The notes under the pieces: generated by a model | What the model was told of the DNA's origin: nothing | Database searches by the model: none | Seen by the model: the letters and a program-made list of their open reading frames with translations, nothing else | Shown: positions 15,553 to 23,305 of the stretch, piece by piece | How the letters are laid out: every line of letters starts with the position of its first letter | Numbering within the stretch: the first letter of the stretch is position 1 | Origin: Enterobacter sp. SA187 | GTDB taxonomy: Bacteria > Pseudomonadota > Gammaproteobacteria > Enterobacterales > Enterobacteriaceae | Reading direction: 5' to 3' | Length of the DNA: 64,000 nt | Assembly (NCBI RefSeq): GCF_001888805.2 | Contig: NZ_CP019113.1 | Location: forward strand, 372,001-436,000 | Position numbers and translations under genes: made by a program

Positions 15553-15957
15553 ATGCTGCCCGAGAACCTTGTCCCGGCTCGTTTTCACATTTCCGCGAAG
15601 GAAACTGAATCGGGGGAAGCAGAAAAAGACGTTAATTTCACTCAGGGAAAAAGAACGCTCTCTGATTTCGAAAGCGATATATTAACGAATGTCAGCCATA
15701 CCAGGCAATCGAGAAATATGCTGCTGGAAGAACGCGACCGCCATATAAAAGATCGATTATACCGCGTAGTAAAAATTGAAACATTTACCCGTCTGCTTAA
15801 CGATTTACAAGCCGAAGGGGACATTGATGCCCAAACCTTAAGTCAAATAATTGCCGAAAAAACCGAAGAGATAAATGCCGCCGGTAATGATGTCTGGCTT
15901 AACCTCATTACCCGCGAAAAAGATGCGCCTTTGTTTTATAAACTAGAGGATGAATAA
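15553..15957 (+). CDS. Hypothetical protein, first of an unknown pair
   Basis: Not recognised. This 134-residue protein is highly charged and predicted mostly helical, with no signal peptide, membrane segment or cysteine. Its N-terminal 35 residues look disordered and acidic; the rest contains ERDRHIKDRLYRVVKIETF and QIIAEKTEEINAAGNDVWL. AAGGA is about 9 bases before the ATG. The next gene begins immediately after the stop, so the two are almost certainly co-translated. Composition is AT-rich for this genome. Function is unknown. Confidence 0.72.
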   Translation: MLPENLVPARFHISAKETESGEAEKDVNFTQGKRTLSDFESDILTNVSHTRQSRNMLLEERDRHIKDRLYRVVKIETFTRLLNDLQAEGDIDAQTLSQIIAEKTEEINAAGNDVWLNLITREKDAPLFYKLEDE

Positions 15958-15958
15958 C

Positions 15959-16381
15959 GTGAAAGATGTTGAAGATAATAACGTTTATTTAGCTTTAGAT
16001 AATCATAAAAGCGACGAATTTATCTTAAAGCAAAATCTCGATGCCCTGGTACAGAGTAAAAATGATCATATTACCCGTCTGGCGCGGGATCTGATCTCCA
16101 TTCCTGCCGCGCTGGTGCGCTTAAAATGGCAGAACCGCCGCGAAATTTACGCGTTACAGATCAAAGAAGAGATTTACGGCGCCGCGATCAACGAAGTGGC
16201 GAAGCGCCACCCCGAACTGTACGAAAAAATCATGTCCCGCCTCGAAGCCAACTACCAGCATCTGCTGGCGCGTGAGACGGCTACGCTGCGTATTACCCGC
16301 AAGCTGGCTGATGGCGGCTATCTGACGTCAAACGTCACCAGCGTCGCGCTGACAGAGAAAACGCCGCCGGTTGCGGAATAA
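15959..16381 (+). CDS. Hypothetical protein, second of an unknown pair
   Basis: Not recognised. From a GTG at 15959 the protein has 140 residues, soluble and helical, with basic stretches (RLKWQNRREIYAL near residue 58) and no cysteine. The GTG is preferred because GAGG at 15946-15949 is 9 bases upstream and it starts one base after the previous stop; an ATG at 15950 would overlap the preceding gene but has no space for a ribosome site. It ends before a terminator and a REP cluster. The likely partner is the upstream protein; no toxin, antitoxin or enzyme motif was found. Confidence 0.72.
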   Translation: MKDVEDNNVYLALDNHKSDEFILKQNLDALVQSKNDHITRLARDLISIPAALVRLKWQNRREIYALQIKEEIYGAAINEVAKRHPELYEKIMSRLEANYQHLLARETATLRITRKLADGGYLTSNVTSVALTEKTPPVAE

Positions 16382-16394
16382 CGCGCAAAAAAAA

Positions 16395-16418
16395 GCTGAC
16401 CGGAGTCAGCGTTCTTTT
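16395..16418 (+). terminator. Rho-independent terminator of the unknown gene pair
   Basis: GCTGAC and GTCAGC enclose a CGGA tetraloop and are followed by GTTCTTTT. It lies 14 bases after the stop codon. Confidence 0.75.
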
Positions 16419-16560
16419 GCCGGGTGGCGCTTCGCTTACCCGGCCTACACTCTGGGCGGCTTCGCCTCACCCGGCCTACACTTTGATTTGCCGGGTGGCG
16501 GCTTCGCCTTACCCGGCCTACCAGATCCAGTAGGCCCGGCAAGCGCAGCGCCGCCGGGCG
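16419..16560. repeat. REP/BIME-like palindrome cluster
   Basis: Several alternating copies of GCCGGGTGGCG...CCCGGCCTAC units occur head to tail and inverted between the unknown gene pair and exbD. This is the pattern of enterobacterial repetitive extragenic palindromes arranged as a BIME. Confidence 0.88.
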
Positions 16561-16571
16561 TGATAAGGCGA

Positions 16572-16997
16572 TTACTGCGCTTTCGCGACCTCTTCACCCA
16601 CCAGACCTATCTTCAGATAACCCGCCTGATGCAGCGTATCCATCACTTTCATCATGGTTTCATAATCCACGGTTTTATCCGCGCGGAAGAAAACCGTGGT
16701 GTCTTTTTTACCCGCGGTCACGGCGTTCAGCGCGTTGATCATGGTTTCTTCCGTCACCTGATCGTTGCCGATAAACATCGATTTATCCGCTTTTACCGAC
16801 AGATAGACCGGTTTTTCCGGACGCGGTTGCGGCTGGCTGGACGAGGCAGGCAGATTGACCTTCACGTCCACCGTCGCCAGCGGCGCGGCCACCATAAAGA
16901 TAATCAGCAGTACCAGCATGACGTCGATAAAGGGCGTCACGTTGATTTCATGCATTTCGCCGTTATCGTCCAGATTTTCATTAAGACGCATTGCCAT
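16572..16997 (-). CDS. exbD: TonB-system energising protein ExbD
   Basis: This 141-residue protein has one transmembrane helix (about residues 23-43) and a periplasmic domain. Asp25 in VTPFIDVML is the conserved protonatable residue essential for use of the proton motive force. With ExbB it energises TonB for uptake of siderophores, vitamin B12 and some other ligands. It lies 6 bases after exbB and matches E. coli ExbD in length. Confidence 0.97.
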   Translation of the reverse strand: MAMRLNENLDDNGEMHEINVTPFIDVMLVLLIIFMVAAPLATVDVKVNLPASSSQPQPRPEKPVYLSVKADKSMFIGNDQVTEETMINALNAVTAGKKDTTVFFRADKTVDYETMMKVMDTLHQAGYLKIGLVGEEVAKAQ

Positions 16998-17003
16998 AGG
17001 ACA

Positions 17004-17738
17004 TTAACCTAAACGTAATTTCTGTGCAGCGTGCACCGGTTTAGCCGTCGGGCTGGCGGCAAGATCAAGATCGCGGCTTTGCAGTAACAGCACCTGCGCG
17101 GCGACATCGCCAAGCGAGGCTTTATAGCTGCCGATCATGCGGGCGAAAATGTTGTAGATCACCACCGCCGGAATGGCGGCAACCAGACCAATGGCCGTGG
17201 CTAACAGCGCTTCCGCGATACCAGGCGCGACAACCGCCAGGTTAGTGGTCTGCGTCTGGGCGATACCGATAAAGCTGTTCATGATGCCCCATACGGTACC
17301 GAACAGGCCGATAAAGGGCGAGATCGCGCCAATGGTCGCCAGATAGCCATTCCCACGGCCCATATGACGGCCCACAGCCGCCACGCGGCGCTCAAGGCGG
17401 AAACCGGTACGCTCTTTAATGCCTTCGTTATCTTCCGAACCGGCAGAGAGCTCAAGCTCGTTCTGCGCTTCGTTAATTAACAGCGTACTGAGGCTTTTAG
17501 ACTTAAAGGAGGCGGCGATTTCACTCGCCTGATCCAGCGAACGGGCTTCGCCGAGCAGTTGCTGTTCGCGCTTAAGGCGGCGCTTTTGCGAGATCAGCTC
17601 AACGCTTTTGCTGAAGAAAATTGCCCAGGTGACTACTGACGCCAGGATCAGGCCAATCATCACGATTTTTACAACAATATCGGCATGATGATACATACCC
17701 CAGACGGAGAGATCCGTCTGCATCAAATTATTACCCAC
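17004..17738 (-). CDS. exbB: TonB-system motor protein ExbB
   Basis: This 244-residue MotA/TolQ/ExbB-family protein has three transmembrane segments and the conserved ATIGAISPFIGLFGTVWG region. It forms the channel around ExbD. The GTG at 17738 is chosen because it gives the known start (V/M-GNNLMQTDLSVWG), has CGGAG 7 bases upstream and restores the E. coli length; a longer reading to 17786 has no ribosome site. Confidence 0.96.
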   Translation of the reverse strand: MGNNLMQTDLSVWGMYHHADIVVKIVMIGLILASVVTWAIFFSKSVELISQKRRLKREQQLLGEARSLDQASEIAASFKSKSLSTLLINEAQNELELSAGSEDNEGIKERTGFRLERRVAAVGRHMGRGNGYLATIGAISPFIGLFGTVWGIMNSFIGIAQTQTTNLAVVAPGIAEALLATAIGLVAAIPAVVIYNIFARMIGSYKASLGDVAAQVLLLQSRDLDLAASPTAKPVHAAQKLRLG

Positions 17739-17799
17739 TGTGTATCTCCGGACATAAATCACAAATTCTGAGCATAATAATATCAAAACAGCGTCGAAT

Positions 17800-17814
17800 T
17801 GATAGTAGTTCTCA
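17800..17814. promoter_or_regulatory. Probable Fur box of exbBD
   Basis: TGATAGT-A-GTTCTCA matches the 7-1-7 Fur motif TGATAAT-N-ATTATCA at 12 of 15 bases, 62 bases before the exbB start. E. coli exbBD is repressed by Fur with iron, so the site is expected here. Confidence 0.6.
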
Positions 17815-17945
17815 TTAGTATTTACATGATGCCCCTATTCCTGTGCATTTTCATTGCGCTTACTCAGTAAAACCTTTCATCGGGCCATTTTCAGAAAATA
17901 TTGTGCTGAATGAATAACCCTCAGGATGCAGAATCGGGCATTCAT

Positions 17946-17969
17946 GGTAGTCTGGACATCCAGACGTAT
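17946..17969. promoter_or_regulatory. Tandem MetJ operators (met boxes) of metC
   Basis: Three adjacent 8-mers fit the met box AGACGTCT: GGTAGTCT (5/8), GGACATCC (5/8) and AGACGTAT (7/8). Within them lies the perfect palindrome TCTGGA-CA-TCCAGA (17951-17964). They end 18 bases before metC, where MetJ with S-adenosylmethionine would block transcription. Confidence 0.78.
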
Positions 17970-17986
17970 AAAAACAGGTTTCGATT

Positions 17987-19174
17987 ATGGCAGCGAAGCA
18001 CATTGATACCGCGCTGGTGAATGCCGGGCGCAGCAAAAAATATACTCAGGGTGCGGTGAACAGCGTTATCCAGCGCGCCTCTTCTCTGGTGTTCGACACG
18101 GTGGAAGCAAAAAAGCAGGCCACGCGAGGGCGCGCCAGCGGCGAGCTGTTTTATGGCCGTCGCGGCACCCTGACGCATTTCTCCTTACAGGAAGCGATGT
18201 GCGAACTGGAAGGCGGCGCGGGCTGCGCGCTCTTCCCCTGCGGCGCGGCTGCCGTGGCGAATACCATTCTGGCGTTTGTTGAACAGGGCGATCATATTCT
18301 GGTGACCCACACCGCCTACGAACCTACGCAGGATTTCTGCACAAAAATCCTGGCGAAAATGGGCGTTACCACCGGGTGGTTCGACCCGCTGATCGGCGGC
18401 GACATTGCCGGACTCATCCAACCCAATACCCGCATCGTTTTCCTTGAATCCCCCGGCTCGATCACCATGGAAGTGCACGACGTGCCGGCGATTGTTGCTG
18501 CGGTGCGGCGCGTGGCCCCGGAGGCGATCATCATGATCGACAACACCTGGGCGGCGGGCATCCTGTTTAAAGCGCTGGATTTCGGCATTGATATTTCCAT
18601 TCAGGCGGCCACCAAATACCTGATTGGCCACTCCGACGGCATGATCGGCACGGCGGTGGCGAATGCCCGCTGCTGGGAGCAACTGCGCGAGAACGCCTAC
18701 CTGATGGGGCAAATGGTGGACGCTGACACCGCCTATATGACCAGCCGCGGCCTGCGCACCCTGAGCGTGCGTCTGCGCCAGCATCATGAAAGCAGCCTGC
18801 AACTCGCCGAATGGCTGGCGGCGCATCCGCAGGTGGCTTGCGTGAATCACCCTGCGCTGCCGGGCAGTAAAGGACATGAATTCTGGAAGCGCGATTTTAC
18901 CGGCAGCAGCGGCCTGTTCTCATTTGTGCTGCGTAAAAGGCTGAATAATCAGGAGCTGGCGGCTTATCTCGATCACTTCACGCTGTTCAGCATGGCCTAC
19001 TCCTGGGGCGGCTATGAATCGCTGATCCTGGCGAACCAGCCGGAGCATATTGCGGCGATCCGTCCGGGCGCCGAGGTCGACTTTACTGGCACACTTATCC
19101 GTCTGCATATAGGTTTAGAAAACGTTGATGATTTACGTGCTGATTTAGCAGCGGGATTTGAGCGCATCGTGTAA
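17987..19174 (+). CDS. metC: Cystathionine beta-lyase MetC
   Basis: This 395-residue PLP enzyme matches E. coli MetC in length and almost throughout. Lys210 in AATKYLIGHSD binds pyridoxal phosphate; YGRRG (near residue 57) and the IMIDNTWA motif are intact. It converts cystathionine to homocysteine, pyruvate and ammonia in methionine synthesis. Met boxes precede it. It is divergent from exbB, as in E. coli. Confidence 0.97.
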   Translation: MAAKHIDTALVNAGRSKKYTQGAVNSVIQRASSLVFDTVEAKKQATRGRASGELFYGRRGTLTHFSLQEAMCELEGGAGCALFPCGAAAVANTILAFVEQGDHILVTHTAYEPTQDFCTKILAKMGVTTGWFDPLIGGDIAGLIQPNTRIVFLESPGSITMEVHDVPAIVAAVRRVAPEAIIMIDNTWAAGILFKALDFGIDISIQAATKYLIGHSDGMIGTAVANARCWEQLRENAYLMGQMVDADTAYMTSRGLRTLSVRLRQHHESSLQLAEWLAAHPQVACVNHPALPGSKGHEFWKRDFTGSSGLFSFVLRKRLNNQELAAYLDHFTLFSMAYSWGGYESLILANQPEHIAAIRPGAEVDFTGTLIRLHIGLENVDDLRADLAAGFERIV

Positions 19175-19303
19175 AGTTAGCAGCCTGACAAGAAATCTTT
19201 CCAGACCAGCAGAATCGTCTGCATTTCTTGCGTGGGGGATCAAGGTGTCCTTGACAGTTCAGGCGTACAATAGCGCTCTATATGCGGTTCCACAGGAAAG
19301 TCC

Positions 19304-19963
19304 ATGGTAGTTATTCAAGATATTATCGCCGCGCTCTGGCATCATGATTTCGCGGCGTTAGCTGATCCACATGTTGTCGGTGTCGTTTACTTCGTGATGT
19401 TTGCGACGCTGTTTCTGGAAAACGGATTACTTCCGGCCTCTTTCCTGCCAGGCGACAGTCTGCTTCTCTTAACCGGAGCGCTGATCGCCCGCGGCGTGAT
19501 GGACTTTATACCGGCGCTGGTGATCCTCACCACCGCCGCCAGTCTGGGCTGCTGGCTGAGCTATATTCAGGGCCGCTGGCTGGGCAATACGCGGGTGGTG
19601 AAAAGCTGGCTGGCGCAGTTGCCGGCTAAATACCACCAGCGGGCCACCTGCATGTTCGAGCGGCATGGCCTGCTGGCGCTGCTGGCCGGGCGTTTTCTGG
19701 CCTTCGTGCGTACGCTGCTGCCAACGATGGCGGGTATCTCCGGCCTCTCCAACCGCCGCTTTCAGTTCTTTAACTGGCTGAGCGCGCTGCTGTGGGTGGG
19801 CGCGGTGACTTCGCTGGGCTATGCGCTGAGCATGATCCCTTTCGTGAAGCGCCATGAAGATCAGGTGATGACCTTCCTGATGATCCTGCCCGTATTCCTG
19901 CTGGTCGCCGGGTTACTGGGCACAGTGATCGTGGTGATCAAAAAGAAATACTGCAACGCCTGA
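19304..19963 (+). CDS. yghB: DedA-family inner membrane protein YghB
   Basis: This 219-residue DedA protein matches E. coli YghB in length. It has several hydrophobic segments including the re-entrant FLENGLLPASFLPGDSLLLL region (near residue 32), with conserved acidic Glu and Asp, and GRFLAFVRTLLPTMAG with the conserved arginines (near residues 130-138). With YqjA it supports membrane lipid flipping, proton-motive-force maintenance and cell division in E. coli. It converges on yqhC. Confidence 0.95.
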   Translation: MVVIQDIIAALWHHDFAALADPHVVGVVYFVMFATLFLENGLLPASFLPGDSLLLLTGALIARGVMDFIPALVILTTAASLGCWLSYIQGRWLGNTRVVKSWLAQLPAKYHQRATCMFERHGLLALLAGRFLAFVRTLLPTMAGISGLSNRRFQFFNWLSALLWVGAVTSLGYALSMIPFVKRHEDQVMTFLMILPVFLLVAGLLGTVIVVIKKKYCNA

Positions 19964-19968
19964 CTTTT

Positions 19969-19994
19969 ATCCCCTCACCTCGCGGTGAGGGGGT
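19969..19994. terminator. Bidirectional hairpin between yghB and yqhC
   Basis: CCCCTCACC and GGTGAGGGG form a perfect 9-bp stem with a TCGC loop between converging genes. The T tract is weak on the plus strand. Confidence 0.65.
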
Positions 19995-19996
19995 TG

Positions 19997-20896
19997 TTAC
20001 GTCCCCTGCATCATCCTGATCCTGGCCGCATCCTCTCCCGGCGTCACGCCAAAATAGCGTTTAAACTCGCGGCTGAACTGCGAGGCGCTTTCATATCCCA
20101 CCCGCATGGCCGCCGCGCTGGCTTTCATACCGTCGTGAATCATTAACATGCGCGCCCGGTGCAGACGGTAGCTTTTCAGATACTGCAACGGCGAGGTGCT
20201 GGTGACGGCTTTAAAATTGTGATGGAACGCCGAGACGCTCATGTTGGCTTCGGCCGCCAGCTGGTCAACGCTCAGGTTTTCCGTGTACTGGCTTTCGATG
20301 CGTTTTAATACGCGGCTGATCAGGCTGAAGTGCGTCTGACGGCTTACCAGCGCCAGCAGCGCGCCGCCGCGCGGGCCGGTCAGCACATGATAGAGAATTT
20401 CCCGCACGATTTGCCTGCCGAGGATACGCGCATCCAGCGGGCGCTCCATCACGTCAAGCAGGCGCTCCACCGCGCAGAGAATTTCATCGGACAGCGTGGC
20501 GGAGTTAATGCCGCTTGCCGCCAGCGCTGGCCGGAAATGCTCGTCCTCGCCGATATCCATCAGCAGTTCCTGAAGCTGAAGAATATCCACATTGACGCGG
20601 ATCCCCGCCAGCGGCACTTCCGGGGTGGCGAAGGTTTCACACTCGAACGGCAGCGGCACGGTGAGCAGCAAATATTCATTGGCGTCATAGTGAAATACAC
20701 GGTCGTTGATATAGCCCGTTTTATGCCCGGAAAAGAGGATCACTATGCCCGGCTGGTACATCACCGGCGTGCGCGTGCCCGGCTGTGTGCCGTACAGCAG
20801 GCGGATATCCGGCAACAGGTCGCTCAGCCTGTTCTCATGAATTTTCAGTCGCTTAACCTGTTCTGTCAGGTGCAGACATATTTCTTCGCGGTTCAT
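19997..20896 (-). CDS. yqhC: AraC-family regulator YqhC
   Basis: This 299-residue protein has an N-terminal AraC_N sensor domain and a C-terminal double helix-turn-helix (about residues 200-290, with LAAEANMSVSAFHHNFK and GYESASQFSREFKRYFG). In E. coli YqhC senses reactive aldehydes and activates yqhD-dkgA, which lie divergently here as well. The start MNREEIC at 20896 has GGAG 9 bases upstream and matches the E. coli core; a longer reading to 20986 adds 30 poorly conserved residues. Confidence 0.93.
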   Translation of the reverse strand: MNREEICLHLTEQVKRLKIHENRLSDLLPDIRLLYGTQPGTRTPVMYQPGIVILFSGHKTGYINDRVFHYDANEYLLLTVPLPFECETFATPEVPLAGIRVNVDILQLQELLMDIGEDEHFRPALAASGINSATLSDEILCAVERLLDVMERPLDARILGRQIVREILYHVLTGPRGGALLALVSRQTHFSLISRVLKRIESQYTENLSVDQLAAEANMSVSAFHHNFKAVTSTSPLQYLKSYRLHRARMLMIHDGMKASAAAMRVGYESASQFSREFKRYFGVTPGEDAARIRMMQGT

Positions 20897-21088
20897 TTCA
20901 CGCCACTCCGGATGGGTTTTTTGACGAATACAGTGTGCGTATTTCTGTGCATATTCTCCAGCGGCATGGAGAAATGGGCAAGACATCGGCAGGAATGTGC
21001 ATTGAGAGGAACAGCCCCGATGACCACAATGAGACGCATCAGGCCATCCATGGTCAGCGGTTTTTTAACCCACATAAGGGCACGAGCA

Positions 21089-22252
21089 ATGAATAACTTT
21101 AATCTGCATACCCCCACCCGCATTCTGTTTGGTAAAAACGCCATTGCCGATCTGCGCGATCAAATCCCGGCAGGCGCACGCGTGCTGATCACTTACGGCG
21201 GCGGCAGCGTCAAAAAAACCGGCGTACTGGATCAGGTTTACAGCGCCCTCAATGGCCTCGACGTGCTGGAGTTTGGCGGCATCGAGCCGAACCCGTCTTA
21301 TGAAACCCTGATGAAAGCCGTTGAGATTGCGCGTAAGGAAAACGTGACCTTCCTGCTGGCGGTCGGCGGCGGCTCGGTGCTGGACGGCACCAAATTTATC
21401 GCCGCGGCGGCCCACTACCCGGAAGGCATCGATCCGTGGCAGATCCTGCAAACCTCTGGCAGCGAAATCAAAAGCGCCATCCCGATGGGGTCCGTGCTGA
21501 CGCTGCCCGCCACCGGTTCTGAGTCCAACAAAGGCGCGGTGATCTCCCGTAAAGCCACCGGTGATAAACAGGCGTTCCATTCGCCGTTCGTGCAGCCGGT
21601 CTTCGCGGTACTGGATCCGGTTTACACCTACACCCTGCCGCCGCGCCAGGTGGCGAACGGCGTGGTGGACGCCTTTGTGCACACCGTTGAGCAGTACGTC
21701 ACTTACCCGGTGGATGCCAAAATTCAGGATCGTTTTGCAGAAGGCATTCTGCTGACCCTGATTGAAGACGGCCCGAAAGCGCTGACCGATCCGGAGAACT
21801 ATAACGTACGCGCAAACGTGATGTGGGCAGCGACCCAGGCGCTGAACGGCCTGATTGGAGCGGGCGTGCCGCAGGACTGGGCGACGCATATGCTCGGCCA
21901 CGAACTGACGGCGATGCACGGTCTGGATCACGCCCAGACGCTGGCGGTGGTGCTGCCTGCGCTGTGGAATGAGAAACGCGACGCCAAACGCGGCAAGCTG
22001 TTGCAGTACGCCGAGCGCGTGTGGAACATCACTGAAGGTTCTGACGACGAGCGTATCGATGCGGCTATCGCGGCCACCCGCGATTTCTTCGAGCAAATGG
22101 GCGTGCCGACGCGCCTGTCCGGCTACGGTCTGGACGGCAGCTCCATCCCTGCCCTGCTGGCGAAACTGGAAGAGCACGGTATGACGAATTTAGGCGAACA
22201 TCAGGATATAACTCTGGATGTCAGCCGTCGTATCTACGAAGCGGCTCGCTAA
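21089..22252 (+). CDS. yqhD: NADPH-dependent aldehyde reductase/alcohol dehydrogenase YqhD
   Basis: This 387-residue iron-type (group III) alcohol dehydrogenase has the cofactor-binding GGGSVLDGTKF motif and the metal ligands seen in E. coli YqhD: Asp and His in VVDAFVHT, and two His in the THMLGHELTAMHGLDH region. It reduces short-chain and lipid-peroxidation aldehydes such as methylglyoxal, acrolein and butanal in the cytoplasm. AAGGG is 8 bases before the ATG. The start is fixed by MNNFNLHTPT; the long upstream extension overlapping yqhC is a shadow. Confidence 0.97.
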   Translation: MNNFNLHTPTRILFGKNAIADLRDQIPAGARVLITYGGGSVKKTGVLDQVYSALNGLDVLEFGGIEPNPSYETLMKAVEIARKENVTFLLAVGGGSVLDGTKFIAAAAHYPEGIDPWQILQTSGSEIKSAIPMGSVLTLPATGSESNKGAVISRKATGDKQAFHSPFVQPVFAVLDPVYTYTLPPRQVANGVVDAFVHTVEQYVTYPVDAKIQDRFAEGILLTLIEDGPKALTDPENYNVRANVMWAATQALNGLIGAGVPQDWATHMLGHELTAMHGLDHAQTLAVVLPALWNEKRDAKRGKLLQYAERVWNITEGSDDERIDAAIAATRDFFEQMGVPTRLSGYGLDGSSIPALLAKLEEHGMTNLGEHQDITLDVSRRIYEAAR

Positions 22253-22314
22253 AGGTTTTTTCTTCTGCGCCTTTCGTTTTTGGGCTTTTCGTCCAGACTT
22301 AAGGCACACCACTT

Positions 22315-22334
22315 CACCAGGCGTATGCCTGGTG
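22315..22334 (+). other. Perfect hairpin between yqhD and dkgA
   Basis: CACCAGGC-GTAT-GCCTGGTG is a perfect 8-bp stem with a 4-nt loop, 22 bases before dkgA and with no T tract. It may slow ribonuclease decay or attenuate read-through between the two genes; function is inferred only. Confidence 0.6.
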
Positions 22335-22356
22335 GATTTCATAAAAGGAGGAATGC

Positions 22357-23184
22357 ATGGCAAATCCAACCGTTATCAAGCTTCAGGACGGCAACATCAT
22401 GCCGCAACTGGGTCTCGGCGTGTGGAAAGCGGGCAATGAGGAAGTGATCTCCGCCATTCATAAAGCGCTGGAAGTGGGTTATCGCTCCATTGATACCGCT
22501 GCCGCGTATAAGAACGAAGAAGGCGTCGGCAAGGCGCTTCAGAGCGCTGGCATCCCGCGTGAGGAGCTGTTCATCACCACGAAACTGTGGAATGACGATC
22601 AAAAACGCCCGCAGGAAGCATTGCAGGAAAGTCTGGATAAACTGCAGCTGGATCATGTTGATCTCTACCTGATGCACTGGCCGGTACCGGCTATCGATCA
22701 CTATGTGGAAGCCTGGAAAGGGATGATCGCCCTGCAGGAACAAGGGCTGGTGAAAAGCATCGGCGTGTGTAACTTCCAGATCGCGCATTTACAGCGTCTG
22801 ATTGATGAAACGGGCGTGACGCCGGTGATCAACCAGATCGAGCTGCATCCGCTGCTGCAACAGCGTCAGCTGCATGCCTGGAACGCCACCCATAAGATCC
22901 AGACTGAATCCTGGAGTCCGCTGGCGCAGGGCGGCGAAGGCGTGTTCGATCAGAAAGTGATCCGCTCGCTGGCAGACAAATACAGCAAGACTCCGGCGCA
23001 AATCGTCATCCGCTGGCATCTGGATCAGGGTCTGGTGGTGATCCCGAAATCCGTTACGCCTGCGCGCATTGCGGAAAACTTCGATGTGTGGGATTTCCGT
23101 CTGGATAAAGATGAACTGAGTGAAATCGCCAAACTGGATCAGGGCAAACGTCTTGGCCCGGACCCGGATCAGTTCGGCGGGTAA
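22357..23184 (+). CDS. dkgA: 2,5-diketo-D-gluconate reductase A / methylglyoxal reductase DkgA
   Basis: This 275-residue aldo-keto reductase equals E. coli DkgA (YqhE) in length. The catalytic tetrad is visible: Asp in SIDTAAAYKNE, Tyr in the same motif, Lys in ITTKLW and His in LMHWPVP, with the NADPH tail motif IPKSVTP. It reduces 2,5-diketogluconate, methylglyoxal and related carbonyls. AAAGGAGG is 6 bases before the ATG. It follows yqhD and is expected to be co-activated by YqhC. Confidence 0.97.
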   Translation: MANPTVIKLQDGNIMPQLGLGVWKAGNEEVISAIHKALEVGYRSIDTAAAYKNEEGVGKALQSAGIPREELFITTKLWNDDQKRPQEALQESLDKLQLDHVDLYLMHWPVPAIDHYVEAWKGMIALQEQGLVKSIGVCNFQIAHLQRLIDETGVTPVINQIELHPLLQQRQLHAWNATHKIQTESWSPLAQGGEGVFDQKVIRSLADKYSKTPAQIVIRWHLDQGLVVIPKSVTPARIAENFDVWDFRLDKDELSEIAKLDQGKRLGPDPDQFGG

Positions 23185-23190
23185 TTCATT

Positions 23191-23300
23191 GCCGGATGGC
23201 GACGCACGCGTCTTATCCGGCCTACAGCCTGTAGGCCCGGTAAGCGGAGCGCCACCGGGCAACGGCCTGTAGGCCCGGTAAGCGAAGCGCCACCGGGCAA
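23191..23300. repeat. REP/BIME-like palindrome cluster
   Basis: GCCGGATGGCG...TATCCGGCCTACAG followed by two nearly identical GTAGGCCCGGTAAGCG-GCGCCACCGGGC units. The cluster lies between converging dkgA and ygiQ, the usual location for REP elements. Confidence 0.9.
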
Positions 23301-23305
23301 CAGGC

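Noticed and set aside
16395..16560. Plus-strand coding through the REP cluster (16371-17012)
   Set aside because: The frame runs through palindromic repeats and antisense to exbD; it is a shadow.
19251..19284. TTGACA and downstream TATAT as a promoter of yghB
   Set aside because: The spacing between the elements is far from 17 bases, so no feature is reported.
20330..21088. Extension of yqhD through the divergent yqhC gene
   Set aside because: The long frame runs antisense through yqhC; YqhD begins at MNNFNLHTPT (21089) with its own ribosome site.
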